A DNA stretch of 64,000 bases from Enchytraeus crypticus (taxonomy: Eukaryota; Annelida; Clitellata; Enchytraeida; Enchytraeidae): the NCBI GenBank assembly GCA_905160935.1, contig CAJHZI010000744.1:658501-722500 (forward strand), written 5' to 3'. This document shows positions 1-11,664 of the stretch, one piece after another. Positions within the stretch are counted from its first letter, which is position 1. Each line of letters begins with the position of its first letter. The notes under the pieces are model-generated. The model did no database searches. It saw nothing but the letters and a program-made list of their open reading frames with translations, and had not been told where the DNA came from. The position numbers were made by a program, and so were the translations under genes.

Positions 1-1010
1 AACTCAGTTCCCCTGCGTCTACCACTTTAACGTCTGTGGATTTTGGACCTGCCGTAGTGTGTATAGTCTATTATAAAGAAGAGGACGATGTAAACTATTC
101 TCTCGAAGCGTAGATTTAAGTACAGGTTGAGATTGTAGAAATAATTAACGTCAATTTTTTTGTTTTAAAAGATGCAAAAATTTTGTACACTGGCTTGTAT
201 AATGCCATTATATAAGCTTATAATTAGTGCTGGTGAAAGTTTAACAATAAATCGTCAACTGAATTAAGTTGATAGCCGTAAGTTAAATGCTACTGTGAAA
301 AAGTGCCTATTTTGTCATTTAACTTGATAATGTCAATTTATTCTAATATTTATGAATTTAGAAAATTTAGATCCAAGACTATAGGAATTTTAATTTATCT
401 GCAGAGAACGAAAACTAAAGCTACTATTAGTCTCAACATTTTTAATGGATATGTATTTTGTGAACGCTAGAGTGATTGTAGAATATAAATAGAAAAAATA
501 TTTAAATTAAGAAACAACATTTAAAAAAGTTGCATCTGTTTAACTCTGAGCTTCAAAATTGACTTTGAAGCTGACCCTATACAGTTTCTATAAGTTTGTA
601 AAACTAATAATGCGGTTATTCGGATATTTAATTTAAATTTTCCCTTGTGTACGAAACATTTCTTGTCTCAATTTTTTATACTAAACATTAGTCTCTGTAA
701 ACTTTATTTAAATTTTTCGCAGACCTGGTATATTAACCATTTAAATTTGAAGCTGCAATAAAATGTCAAAAGCCTACTTTAACTGCTGCTTTAGCTTGCT
801 ATGCTAGTTACGGTCAAGCGTCAGATTTGAACCTCTATCTAGTGATGCGCTGTCAAAAGACCAACCATTCATGCAAATGGCTTAGCCTTTAAACTGTCTA
901 CAGTGTCTAGTGAGTGAGTTTACAGTGCTAAATAATGTCCTGCAAAATTGTGTAGAAATGGTTCGCCTGTTAGTCACGGTTTGCTGGCTGGTTATATTAT
1001 TTAAAGCTGT
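1..1010. other. AT-rich intergenic DNA, no gene seen
   Basis: No open frame of useful length or recognisable motif is visible. The base composition is AT-rich like the rest of the non-coding window. Nothing here separates regulatory DNA from neutral spacer by eye. Confidence 0.6.
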
Positions 1011-1014
1011 AAAA

Positions 1015-1128
1015 TCGATGTTAACGTCAGTTTTATTTCTCGAAAGCGATATCAGGGACTGTAGAGCCCTGGATTTGAACCCACACATTCTGATCCGTGG
1101 TCAGATAACTTTCCTACATTGCCACTGC
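1015..1128 (-). mobile_element. tRNA-derived SINE (family A), degraded
   Basis: Read on the minus strand, this copy has the family A layout: a tRNA-like head, a B box matching GGTTCAAATCC, then a body ending in a tail close to GAGAAATAAAACTGACGTTA. Its plus-strand signature is AACGTCAGTTTTATTTCTCG, then GATTTGAACC. It matches the other family A copies at 1182, 7650, 35278, 36459, 43884 and 48238, with more substitutions in the tail. Confidence 0.7.
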
Positions 1129-1181
1129 ATATAATATGTAGATATTACACGTAACAAACTACACAATGCTTAATTGTCTAC

Positions 1182-1335
1182 ATGGCTGGAGCCAGTGGCG
1201 AAGTCGGTAAGATACTCGACCGCGGATCAGTAGGTGCGGGGTTCAAATCCTGGGCGCGCTCGTCACTGACATTTAACGTCAGTTTCCTCACTCGTCGATT
1301 TCGAGTGAGGAAACTGACGTTAACATTAGATTTTG
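1182..1335 (+). mobile_element. tRNA-derived SINE (family A) with foldback tail
   Basis: The tRNA-like head contains an A-box-like TGGCGAAGTCGG and a B box GGTTCAAATCC, the internal pol III promoter elements of a tRNA-derived SINE. The tail GAGTGAGGAAACTGACGTTAA is present twice in opposite orientation (arms 1273-1294 and 1302-1323, 7-nt loop), so the 3' end folds back on itself. Other copies carry only the direct tail, so the inverted copy is probably a secondary event. The short open frame across it is not a gene. Confidence 0.85.
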
Positions 1336-4300
1336 TACATCGCTGTAATGTTATTTACTTGAAGATGTTCTCGTTTTGTATGATCTCGTATGAGCTACAC
1401 TTTTTCTCCATGATGCCGTTGTAAAGAATACGAAGAAGACAAAGCTTCTATTAATCATATACATGACATTGCTTTTGCAATTTTAGAATTTTGGTAAAGC
1501 TAACAACTGCCTTAACTTTCAGCTTTATTGCTGATTTTTTCAGAGATTTTGCAAAATAATGCTATTAAGATTGGTCTAAATGCTTGTATTTTAAAGATAC
1601 AACTCTGACATCTGATTCTAAAGTAGGCAGCTAATAGAATTCATTAAACTGCAATTTTTCCAATGGAAATGCACTTTTGAATTGATGAAATTAGGTTTCT
1701 TGTTCGGAGTAGTTTATTGAGCTATGGAGGTATGTACTAAATATTGGTGATTGTGCTAGAGTAATGCATATAGAAATTTGTGTTTTGAAATTTTTACCGT
1801 TTGACTCTTGTCAAATTATTAAGGTATGAGCTACGCCGTATAAGTATATTTTATTTCAATAGATTTTTACAATGTATATTTTTAAAGCTCTTCCTTTTGC
1901 ACTATTAGTCAGCTGTATTTTAACTAAATCAACAAATCCTAATTAATTCAGATTGTCAGATGCACCAAGTTGCTTAGGTCAACAGCAATTAGTTAGTATG
2001 GTAAATTTAGCTGATCAAGTTGACCTTGCCTTTTGCTTTATCGGACTATTGACCTGTTGCTATTTTAAAAGCTCTAGAGTTTGTTTAACGTCGGTTTCCG
2101 CTTACAAAACTGCACTCTCGATTTATTAGGCGGCTTATATGTTGGACTTTTTTTGTCTAATCAGTCTACACATTTTCACTCAGGTGAACATCTATGATTC
2201 AACGGCGGTTTTGGTTTTGTACGATACCTCTAGTTACTTGTTTGTTGCTACTATAAAAGTAGTAGGCCTACTATCAGTAGACCGATATTACCAGTAAGTA
2301 AATATTACCAGGAGCTTGAATTCTAATAGTAGCTAGGCACCACTATTAGCTTGACCACCGCCAGTAGCTTGGATTCAAACTGTATCTAGCCACCATCATT
2401 AGATTGTCACCCACCAGTTGCTCGGATTTCACCAATCAAATGGTAGTGTAGTGGTGCTACTATTTATTATATTATCTTCAAAATGTAAGACGTTGATTTT
2501 GACCTTTAGCCATTCTGACATTTCACATATTCCTACGTGTATTGATTTAAATTTAGGTTCCGAGTTTAATTAGTAAAATCATAATTTCGAATTTGTTCTT
2601 ATCTTCAGTTCTTGCATTGAAAACGCAAACTAAATTTATCCGTGTGGGCGATATTTTGCATTAGGTAGAGCGATATTTTGGATTAGTTAGAACGATACTT
2701 TACTCTAGGTAGAGCGATATTTTACAGTACAACAGTAAAACAGCGATATTTATGATGCTTTTCAGTGTATGCCGTTGAAGTCATATCAGTCAGTCCTGAG
2801 AACCGTATTTTAATATCTTGATTTTAGTGTTTTAGGGTAATTTGTCTTGCCCGTTAGTTGCAATCTTCTATAGTGAAATTAATTATCTCATAGACTTCAC
2901 AAAATTCGTAATATGTAGTACACATAGTAAGGGCTCCCTGATTTGAGCCACATTTGACGGAATCGATTTGCTGATTGATACGCAATCGTTAATACTCGGG
3001 AGATGAACCTATTTCACCCACGCAGCGTCCCATACAGGTCATGGAAGTATCAGTGAAGATTAATTTTAAGTTTAGACGAATATAGTAGTATTATAGTTTC
3101 GATGCCCGTTTTGTACTTCATCTGAGGCGTGTAGATAATTTAGTCGAGTTTGGGTACTTTTGTTATCATGAATGATATATTGATCAGGCATATCATCTTC
3201 AATTTGCTGACACGATGCCCGCACTATTTACTCCTATTCTATTTGTACTCAAACCTAAAATAAGTTAATTGTTCTATAGCCATCAATAAATATTGTGTAC
3301 ATAACATCCATTCAACTTGCTTAGTCGCCTCTTACCGTACATTAGTTTAACATAGTTTAGTTTTGATCCCTTCTATTTTGCTCCCTTCTAGTTCAATCTG
3401 ACTTCAAACATGACTGACAGTTACTCTCCAACTCATCATCTATCCAAGGTTGAACTGGCAACCTGAAACCTTAGATCATAACAACTGACCTCTATAATCT
3501 CTGATTTAGAACAATGTAGCCTAATCGAGAATGAATCAGTCTGTTGCCATAGATGAACCAATTGTAGATAAATGATTGCTTGTTGATTGCCATTTACGTG
3601 TCCGCTATAATGTATGTAGCAAAAGTGCAAAATGAAAATATTAGCGTTCACTCGAAGCTATGTGCACCGATGTGTTAAAATGAAATGGTAATTTCCAGTG
3701 CTATTTGTTTGTATATCAGAGAAAGTTATTGAAATTTAACTTCTGCTTCAAGTCTGAAGACGATAAGGTGAATGTGAAACCTGTTTAGTAGACGTTAGAC
3801 TGATTGTCAACGTAGATTTGCTCTCGCCTAATTGAAAACAGATTGATCTAATCAAATTTGTCACTGAAACTTGTATAACAGTAACAAAAAATATCAAATT
3901 AAAAGTGCGTAAAGTTGATTCAAATGCGCATAAAATTGCGCATTATTTTTTTAAATGATAGGAAAACAAAGGTGTTTTAAAATCAAGATTAGTCTGAAGA
4001 AACAACGCAATAAAATACTTTTAAAGATATTTATCGGTTATTGTTTGTGGTTTTGATTCTCGTGCAGTGCGTTCGGGATACTGAAGATTAGATCAACCGT
4101 TAACTGCATTTAAGAAGCGACAAAGCAAAAAATTATTAAGGCGACGGGAAACCACCCTAGAAGCCATGCTTTTCCAGTTTTCCTCAATCCATTGGCAATA
4201 TAAGGTACGGAAAAGTCAGAGTATTTTTGAGGGGATTCAGTTGTTGACTTACGAAGTGTTCTTTATGGAGGGCTATTGCAGACTCTGAGAATGAATATGC

Positions 4301-5160
4301 ACCTCGAACCTGCCACTTGTATGAACACTTGAGAGAGATTTTTGTGGAACAGCTTTCTTTGATAATATTTCATAATTAAAGAGAATGCAATAGTGAAATC
4401 ACTGGATAGGCGACATGTTGTATGTTGCAGTTGAGCTGACCGGAAAGTGTTGCCATCACTGCAGTAGCGACCGTTTGTGAAACTATCTCCCGTATAACAT
4501 TCACTAGGTTAAGACTGTGTGCGGTGTTTGTGGATGGTCATTAAAGAAACGTTTTTAAGACTACTGTTTTTAATCGACGACTGCAGGTGATTTTTAAGAG
4601 TCGACTAAGGAAGATATTGATACGAAAATAGCACTAATATAACAAATGCAAATATTAAGTTAAAATCTAACTCCCTCAAGTTTATTATCTACTTCGTGAT
4701 AACTGGATTCGTAAGGAGAGCTTTCTAGGAGAGCCCGGTTGAGATTCAAACAAATTTCCTACTGCTAATCAGGAAAGAATGTTAGTAACTCTGTTATGCA
4801 ATCTACTATATGGCTGAAGTCTTCAGGAAATATCTACCACTTAATATATTGGTAATTGTTCCTTATTCCGTGGTGTTATCATGGACAGCACCGTAGTGCT
4901 GAAGCAGTTTTATGTACTGAGCATTGGCAATGCTTTGGCGAGTATTGTTTTTCATATATTTTTATGCAAATATTATTATGCATGTACTACTATGCATGTA
5001 TTGTTATGCATATATTGTATACACGTATTTTTCTGCACGTATTTTTATGCACCAATTTGATGAAGATGTCGGTGTTGTATCGTTGGCTGAACTACTTCAA
5101 GCCATTCTTTATGAATAACGATATAAGGTATAATATTTTTTCGTTGGTTATATAACATTG
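1336..5160. other. intergenic DNA with minisatellite remnants
   Basis: No gene is visible. Imperfect repeats of a 'CCAGTAGCTTGGATTC'-like unit lie at about 2290-2440. A roughly 22-bp unit around GCGATATTTTG recurs at about 2648, 2670, 2692, 2714 and 2743. A run of TATGCA-containing repeats lies at 4945-5060 and includes one ATGCAAAT octamer. The rest is AT-rich sequence without recognisable structure. Confidence 0.55.
4250..4340 (+). mobile_element. LINE 3'-end fragment
   Basis: The stretch around 'CTCTGAGAATGAATATGCACC...ACCTGCCACTTG' matches the one at 50270-50350, and its last part resembles the 3' end of the LINE at 57240-57290 (CACCTGCCAGTAGGCAGTGCAC). It is a short decayed tail only. 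Confidence 0.4.
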
Positions 5161-5419
5161 GGGTCGATATGGAAGCTTTAATGGTATTGATCGGCGTAGA
5201 TTAGGAGGAGTCCTTAAAATGGGACATATTTCCTGCTATAGCGGAGTCACGTGGGTGGATCTTCTCCCTGTGCTTTTAGAGAACTTTTCGTCCATCAATA
5301 TATCATAGAGTTCTGTATCCTTGGGTATCACGTGACAGACTAATCTGTAACCCTCTAACCCCGGATCATGGGCTTGCATATTTTGATTTAGCTTTCTCAT
5401 CGGAATTTGTATATTAAAT

Positions 5420-5432
5420 CGCCATCTTGTGG
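5420..5432 (-). promoter_or_regulatory. CTCF-like binding motif
   Basis: The plus strand reads CGCCATCTTGTGG, so the minus strand reads CCACAAGATGGCG. This fits the bilaterian CTCF core CCASNAGRKGGCR at every position. It sits in a block (5160-5520) less AT-rich than its flanks. A single 13-bp match can occur by chance, so binding is an inference. Confidence 0.4.
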
Positions 5433-6119
5433 TGTAATCGCCTTCTGTGTATTGACATGTCGCTTAGTTTGCTTGAGATGTACCTGACATTGCCTTATGA
5501 CGTGGAGCCCGACGTTATAGTCTTATTGGTTAATTGATTAGTTGATAAACGTATTCTCTTTAATTCGGTACCTTTGAATTGAATATTTTTTCAATTGTTA
5601 GATTTTACTGCTTTTTTTCTTTTTTACGACTAGTCATCTTGAATTGTTTTAGTTAGATTAAGGTGTTGTCATTGACGACTGTAGCACTATAATTATTTAT
5701 AATGTTGTTGTTATTGACTATTGTAAATGAGGTTCTGGTTTATTGGTTTTTATTCTTATATTGACTTCTATGAGAAAACGAACTCGATATGTTTATGTTT
5801 ATACGCGTAGGCCTAATTAACTAAATAATTAATTAACTTAAAGCGTACGCCGAATTAAATAGTTAATTAATTAACTTCATTATAGCATGCCAATAGATTA
5901 CTGAAAGCGCAATTGATTATTTCTCTTACTTCATAGCATGAATTAAATCTGCTTTGCTATCATTGAAGAAGCCGAAACTGTATCAATATTCATTGAGGAT
6001 ATCTGAGAAGACTAACATTCTTATTTTATTACAAATGTAATAAAAACATTAAAAACTTATTTTATGATTTTAAAATTATATTTTTTTTCAATTTTTATTT
6101 TTTTTCCTTCATATTTTTC

Positions 6120-6320
6120 AAATATTGGGAGTTTGGTTTGCTGCGAGGTTGGATTTTTCCGCAGTCCCTACGGATTCATCGCTGCCTGGAGAGACCAGTG
6201 AAAGCTCTGCTGCCGCTAAGTCGAGGCATCTGCTCCCGGCATCTTAATACTTCTTCCGGTTCCTGGAAGAAGATCGTTGCGGCTAAATGTCATTTCTGGT
6301 GAGAGTAGGGAAGCAGAAGC
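6120..6320. other. GC-richer block after poly-T, unidentified
   Basis: After a T-rich stretch (6075-6110) comes about 180 bp of clearly less AT-rich sequence with no frame or motif I recognise. A T-rich start followed by a unique body would fit a minus-strand retroelement with a poly-A tail, but no second copy was found in the window. Confidence 0.3.
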
Positions 6321-6469
6321 TATTGCAAAATGTAATTTAGATGACTTTTGCTCAGGAAGGGTATTGCTATGTATACCACGGTTATTATAATGTACGATGA
6401 TATCAGGAGGGTTTGAGCTGATGTTTATATGAACAAGACTGGAATTGAATTTGATTTACAAGTACCCTT

Positions 6470-6655
6470 ATCTTGGTTATATAGTAGTTATATATAAAAT
6501 GTAGTAGTTATGTAGTAGCTATATAGTACTTATGTAGCAGCTAAATTATGTGGTAGTTATATAGCAGTTAAATACTAGATATTTGTAGTTTTATAATATT
6601 TATATAGTAGTTATACAGGAGTTATATAGTAGTTATATAGTTGAGTGATTCAGTC
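6470..6655. repeat. imperfect TAGTAGTTATA minisatellite
   Basis: Short units of the form TAGTAGTTATATAG repeat with many substitutions and length changes across this stretch. Confidence 0.6.
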
Positions 6656-6944
6656 GATATTCTAGTGGCAGAATTATGTTGAGGATGTTTTTCTCGAAAT
6701 CCGGTAGGAATATTTTTGGACATGATCTCTACACCCTGTAGCACTATTATTTTAGTTTAATAACTTTAAGGTTATAGTAGTTAAATCACTGTTACAGTCC
6801 TTTAGTTATTCTGAAAATATATTTAACCGCTAGAGGTGAAAGCCTAGAAAATGAACAACCATTTCAACATCTGAAATAGTGTTAATATGTGATGAGATTC
6901 ATAGTTCATACCTTTCAGCTGTGGCTCTGATGAAGACGCTGATG

Positions 6945-7110
6945 TGCTGCTAGCAGCTAGTGTGCTGCTAGTTATATTGTTAGCTGCTAGCTGTGCTGCT
7001 AGCTGCTATCTATGCTGCTAGCTGCTATGTGTTGCTAGCTGCTAGCTGTTAGCTGTGCTGCTAGTTGCTATCTATGCTGCTAGCTGTGCTGCTAGCAGCA
7101 AGCTGTGCTG
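6945..7110. repeat. GCTGCTAGCTGCTA minisatellite
   Basis: Units built from GCTGCTAGCT recur about a dozen times with small length changes. The repeats contain overlapping AGCT and GCTAGC palindromes and so can form many alternative hairpins. Confidence 0.75.
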
Positions 7111-7307
7111 TTGGCAATTTATGCAGTTAGTGGAAATTAAAAATTATGAGTTAACTTACAGTTGATTAGAATACTTATTTGTATGACGCAATTTAGGTGT
7201 TCAGCATTTTTCGTCGAAATTACACTGACCCACATATATTTCGTAATAAAACAGAAAAAACAAAACAAAAATTTCTAGCTACTACGTGTAATTCCAGTTA
7301 TAATTGC

Positions 7308-7375
7308 ACTGTCGGGCGCGCGCACACACACGCATACACACACATACACAAACACACACACACGCACACACACTG
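7308..7375. repeat. (CA)n microsatellite
   Basis: An interrupted CA/CG-CA dinucleotide run. The open frame across it (His-Thr repeats) is a by-product of the repeat. Confidence 0.9.
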
Positions 7376-7649
7376 GTCTAAGCAGTTATAGTGTTACTCT
7401 AACTAAAATTGTTTAATGTAGAACTATCAAATCTTTAACAGTAAAACTCTTACTGGAACTGTAATTTAGCCTTCAATATTAATATTTTAATTTGACTAGC
7501 CTGTAATAACTTTTAAATATCAGTACTTTAAATTTTTTTGAAAAGATTTGCTTATTCTAACGCAATGTTGATCATTCTGGCATACATAGGTATTCTTGAA
7601 TATATGATATAGACTACTAATTGTCTTTATATCGCGGTATCGCGGTATT

Positions 7650-7785
7650 GGCTAGAGCCACTGGCGATGTCGGTAAGATATTCGACCGCGGAGCATTATG
7701 TGCGGGGTTTAAATCCTGGACCCACCCGTCATTTGCATCTCTTTCGAGTGAGGAAACTGACGTTACCATTAGCTTTTTATTGTTG
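7650..7785 (+). mobile_element. tRNA-derived SINE (family A)
   Basis: Head with A-box-like TGGCGATGTCGG, B-box-like GGTTTAAATCC (one change from consensus), then the shared tail CGAGTGAGGAAACTGACGTTA followed by a CATTAGC end. It is a clean single copy without the inverted tail seen at 1273-1323. Confidence 0.85.
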
Positions 7786-7879
7786 CTACCATTACGATTA
7801 AAAGTTCGTTACGGGGTCGTTCTCACTTGCAAGCGGTATATATTTAGGACAGTTCCGCATTTACTACTGTCGCATATGT

Positions 7880-8800
7880 AAACTACGAGGCCCGTAGTCA
7901 ACCGTACGCTTCAAAAAATATAATTTATACAATACATTACAGCGTCAATTTTAGCGAGCTATTTGCTCAACCGTTTGACAGCTTCATAGATCCTTCAGTC
8001 ATCCAATCATCTTTGTATTAGTGCTCGACTGATCCCACAAGAGATCTGTACTGGCTGCCTCGTCTTGTCGCAAGTTTCGCCTCTTGTCATCGAGTGTCCC
8101 TTTCCACTTGCGATTCGTCTAAATCAAGCGGCGTTGTATAAACTTTAATGCCAGCAAAACCTTCTGTTCATTAGTCGATCTGCCGACAGCCGGTGTCGAC
8201 GCATCGAAAGTCAAACTGTGCGCCTATATTTGGAGCTTGAATCCAGATGGATGTTAAATCTGAACGTCAGAATTGAAGCTTGCGCGGATAGGGAAATAAA
8301 ACGGAACGGCTTCCTTTTAAATGACCATCTATTCGTAGTAGTCGTTGAAGATGGGCGCAGGTCGGTTGATGTCTTGTGCGGTTCTCGATGTCGTATTTTG
8401 CATTATTAAGAGAAATGAGTTTTTGTCGGAATGACGTTCTCGATGTTACTGTCAGTCGCGCGCGTATGTTAATTAAAGTTTAAGACGGGGCTTTTAGACT
8501 ATTACTAGAGCGGTGCTGCGTATAAGTAACACATGTTATACAGGATGACGCAGATAAATGCGGACTCTTAAATATTTCAGTTTATATTATACAAGCAGAT
8601 GCTTATGAGTATGTATACACAAATTTAAACCGTATATATTCAAGCTGTTAAATTGTTTTCAAACAATTTTAATATAATAATCTGAATCATAATTTTTAAA
8701 CTCGCGTACGTTTATTTATGTGTTTATGCGTAGCTTGTGCGGTTTCCGCAATTTAATTCAAATATACTTATCGCGAAAAATTATGTTGTCGCAAAATGTT
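7880..8800. promoter_or_regulatory. CpG-richer block upstream of Post2
   Basis: This stretch has visibly more CpG dinucleotides (TCGTCTTGTCGC, GCCGACAGCCGGTGTCGACGC, AAACTCGCGTACG) than the surrounding AT-rich DNA and lies about 0.5-1.4 kb before the Post2 start codon. That position fits a promoter or 5' leader. No TATA box or start site can be fixed by eye, and the 63-codon open frame inside it resembles nothing known. Confidence 0.35.
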
Positions 8801-9294
8801 AGAACTCTCTCATTGCAATGAAAGCTACGTGTATGCATGCCTTCGAATATATGATGCTAAATCGGCAAGCTGAAATTCATATATTAATTTGAAGTATTAG
8901 ACGAAAGTATTGTGAAATAATTATGAAATAAATGTGAAATTTTCAATAATTGAACTGTCCAAAGCAAGAGACGCTTGGATAGGAAGAGTTGATATCAGTG
9001 TTCCAGTTAACATCGAATGATTCATTCATAAAGTGTGCAATTGCTTCAAAGGACATTTTTAGGCTTATACAATATTTTCTGAACTTTTAACATATTTTCA
9101 TTTTGTAATTAAGCTTTAGTGAATCTAAATTTTACTTTTAGACGATGCTACCAGTTTAACGATAACTTGCAATTAATTGGATATCTTATTTGAAATGAGC
9201 TGTAGAAGACAGTTATCATCTCTAAAAATTCAAAATATCTGGATAAATTACAGAAAATCGAGAATAGGATTTTAAATCAGAAATAAAATTAAAT

Positions 9295-9973
9295 ATGGAG
9301 GCGGCTAACGGACTGCATCACGGACTATCTCCCTATCAGTCTCTGGGTCCGTCTAATTTTTCCGGGGGTCACGGGGCGTCATCTCCCCTACATCAACACG
9401 GAACCCCTCCGGATTCTTCCCGGAGACTTTTCAACGGCATCCCTTCTCCCTGGTCCGGTTACCATTCATCTCCGGATCCCGTTCTCTCCCCCTCGGGAGT
9501 TCTTCCAGGCATTCAGCGTCATGGAGGAAGCTTCCCGAACTATCCGGGCTCGTTCGGGGCTGCCGCTGCGGCCGCCGCTGCCAGTCTCTCCGGGTCCTAC
9601 CCGCCCCACTTCTCATCCTCAATCCCATCCGGAGGTCCCACGGACTTCCTTCATCAGCAGATCGGCCAGCATCACTCTGGGTCAGCGGCGTCGGGGCCGG
9701 TGGCCCCTGCCGGACCTCTTCAGTCCCATCATCCATCCATGAATCAAATCCACGCCGCCGCCGCTGCTGCCGCCGCCGCAGCGTCGCACCGATCACTCTC
9801 GGAGTCTTTAACTCTGTACGACTACGCCCCGGGCTCAATGCATCACGCCTCCAGTCGACTTCTCAGCGACCTCAACAACGGGTTCTCCGGGGGCGGATCG
9901 GCCTCGGGGAGTCTATTCGACTCCTGCGACCCTCTCGCCAGCTATATGAACGAAGTCGGCCAACTAGGCAGCG
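9295..9973 (+). CDS. Post2: Post2-type posterior Hox gene, exon 1
   Basis: This exon encodes residues 1-226 and the first base of codon 227. The ATG at 9295 is preceded by an in-frame TAG at 9265 and has a good context (A at -3, G at +4). The product is low-complexity and typical of a Hox N-terminus: rich in Gly, Ser, Pro and His, with an 8-Ala run (residues 89-96) and a 10-Ala run (154-163). A lone SPW occurs at 51-53; there is no YPWM hexapeptide, as usual for posterior Hox proteins. The exon ends at a GTAAGT donor (9974) in phase 1, matching the acceptor before exon 2, so the spliced frame continues. The open frame past the donor changes to AT-rich intronic composition. The joined protein would be 371 residues. 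Minus-strand frames here are shadows. Confidence 0.88.
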
Positions 9974-10219
9974 GTAAGTTATATGCGATAAAGCTTAAGT
10001 CTAATTTAGGGTTGTTTTCTGTCGCCCAATTAGAAACTTCTAGCATGATAATTGAGATAATTAATAAAATATTATTTATTATCCTTACGATTCTTAATAA
10101 AGCTTCAGTTGCATAAATTTTTGCGCGACGCCATATATCAGTTTATGATAATGTTAGTAAAGTAGCATAGAGAATATATCTATCGTAATACATTATTCGC
10201 GTTAGCTCATACGAAGTGA

Positions 10220-10365
10220 ATTCAACAATCATCATCATCATCATCTTCATTTGAATCTCAGTTTATGTAGGATCGGGATAAACATTCTATTCGTTTTTGA
10301 AATTTTGTAGCAGTTTCTGGAGCCTAGGTAATCACCAACCGACTGCTCTTTCTGACGTTGGCTTG
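10220..10365 (-). mobile_element. LINE 3' end with (GAT)n tail (family B)
   Basis: On the minus strand this reads CTAGGCTCCAGAAACTGCTAC, then a degraded FIPILHKLRFK frame, then a (GATGAT)n tail. It matches the copies at 27495, 30835 and 45245, which encode the better-kept ending IPTLVKLGFKGR-stop before the same trinucleotide tail. It lies inside the Post2 intron. Confidence 0.65.
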
Positions 10366-11250
10366 GATCTTAGTGATTTGTCGCCTTTTATTCACGTACA
10401 GTTTGCGGTTGATCTATTCTTTAGCATCTCGGACATATAAATAAGTGAATTAAAAAAAACCGTTCATGAAATTATCTCAGAAATCTAAAAGTATAATAGG
10501 CCATAATAATAGGCCAAAATTCATAGGCCCTAATCTATATTAAAAAATTCTAACTCTTGATAATTTTAGTGAATTAACTGTTCCTGTATTGTATCCGGTA
10601 ACTGAAGATTAGACTCTACGTAAACTTTTGGGTTAACTCCTTAATCGATTGAATGCGCTTTATGAAGCTTGAAAGTTTAATATTATTAGAAATATGAACT
10701 TTGAACCTGCGATCTTGCAGAACACTAGTGAGAGAGAGAGAGAAAAGTAGTCACCTATTCAACTTATTCAAATTCTGGAAATATCTATGTCCAGGAATTG
10801 ACTCTAATACTAGCCTTCAGGAGTTGATCCTACGATGGATAAATGTATCTCCGTATAGGTCATTTAAAACTTTACGGCTTCATTCGTTGCTGCGAGTGGA
10901 TTAACTGTGGTGTCCACTAGAGCTAACCGATCTATCGGACATTCTGTGAGAGGTTGACATTAATATTTTTTATGAAATTAATTACGACTTTTTACGTAAA
11001 AATACGAAATCTGGCGTAACGGTACAAACTATAACATATTAACATCTCTATCGCTTTCGGAATAATCATCAAAACTTATCGGTCAACAATCACTTTAAAA
11101 TGAAACCTCTGTCATTGTTTCCTTTTCTTCTTTTTTATATCATACCGCCGCCGCCATTAGCAGCATCTCTCAGGTTATCGCGCTGAGTCGTAAATGTCAC
11201 TGTTCGGTGTTTGATATTGAAGAGCAGAACCCGCAGCCGCAGGGTGGGGT

Positions 11251-11413
11251 GATACTATAGAACAGAGCCACTCGTAGTGGGGTGATACTATAGAACAGAG
11301 CCACTCGTAGTGGGGTGATACTATAGAACAGAGCCCACTCGTAGTGGGGTGATACTATAGGGTAGAGCCACTCGTAGTGGGGTGATACTATAGAGCAGAG
11401 CCACTCTTTGTGG
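11251..11413. repeat. 33-bp tandem repeat, five units
   Basis: Units starting GATACTATAG begin at 11251, 11284, 11317, 11351 and 11384 (spacing 33, 33, 34, 33). Each intact unit contains CCACTCGTAGTGG, a small inverted repeat with 5-bp arms. The block is less AT-rich than the intron around it. An open minus-strand frame crosses it only because the unit length is a multiple of three. Confidence 0.9.
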
Positions 11414-11664
11414 GCTGATGGTTGGCGGTGGGGTACGGAGTGTGAGGGCAGGGGGTGGGCGCTATTTTGCGGGCTCTGGGATTCGGCGCCGAGTTGAGCG
11501 GGGCTGTTGACTCTGTCCACGCAACGCCGGCCAATCTGAAACAGATCACTTGATCTATGAGGCTCTGGGTATCGTCAAAACGTGAGACTTACCCTCAATT
11601 CTTCTTTGCACGCAAGCCGCAGCAGCTTCAGCAACGAAGGCGTGATGCGGCCGTGTGAGCATAG

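Noticed and set aside
1182-1262. functional tRNA genes at the SINE heads
   Set aside because: A and B boxes are present but acceptor stems do not close, and the same sequence recurs with a shared body and tail.
9431-9838. 135-codon open frame on the minus strand inside Post2 exon 1
   Set aside because: It is the shadow of the GC-rich, low-complexity coding exon; composition explains the lack of stops, and the plus-strand frame joins exactly to the homeobox exon.
11251-11413. CRISPR array
   Set aside because: The units are contiguous tandem repeats without unique spacers, in animal DNA.
11197-11520. 107-codon minus-strand open frame
   Set aside because: It is produced by the 33-bp tandem repeat, whose unit length is a multiple of three; no domain is present.
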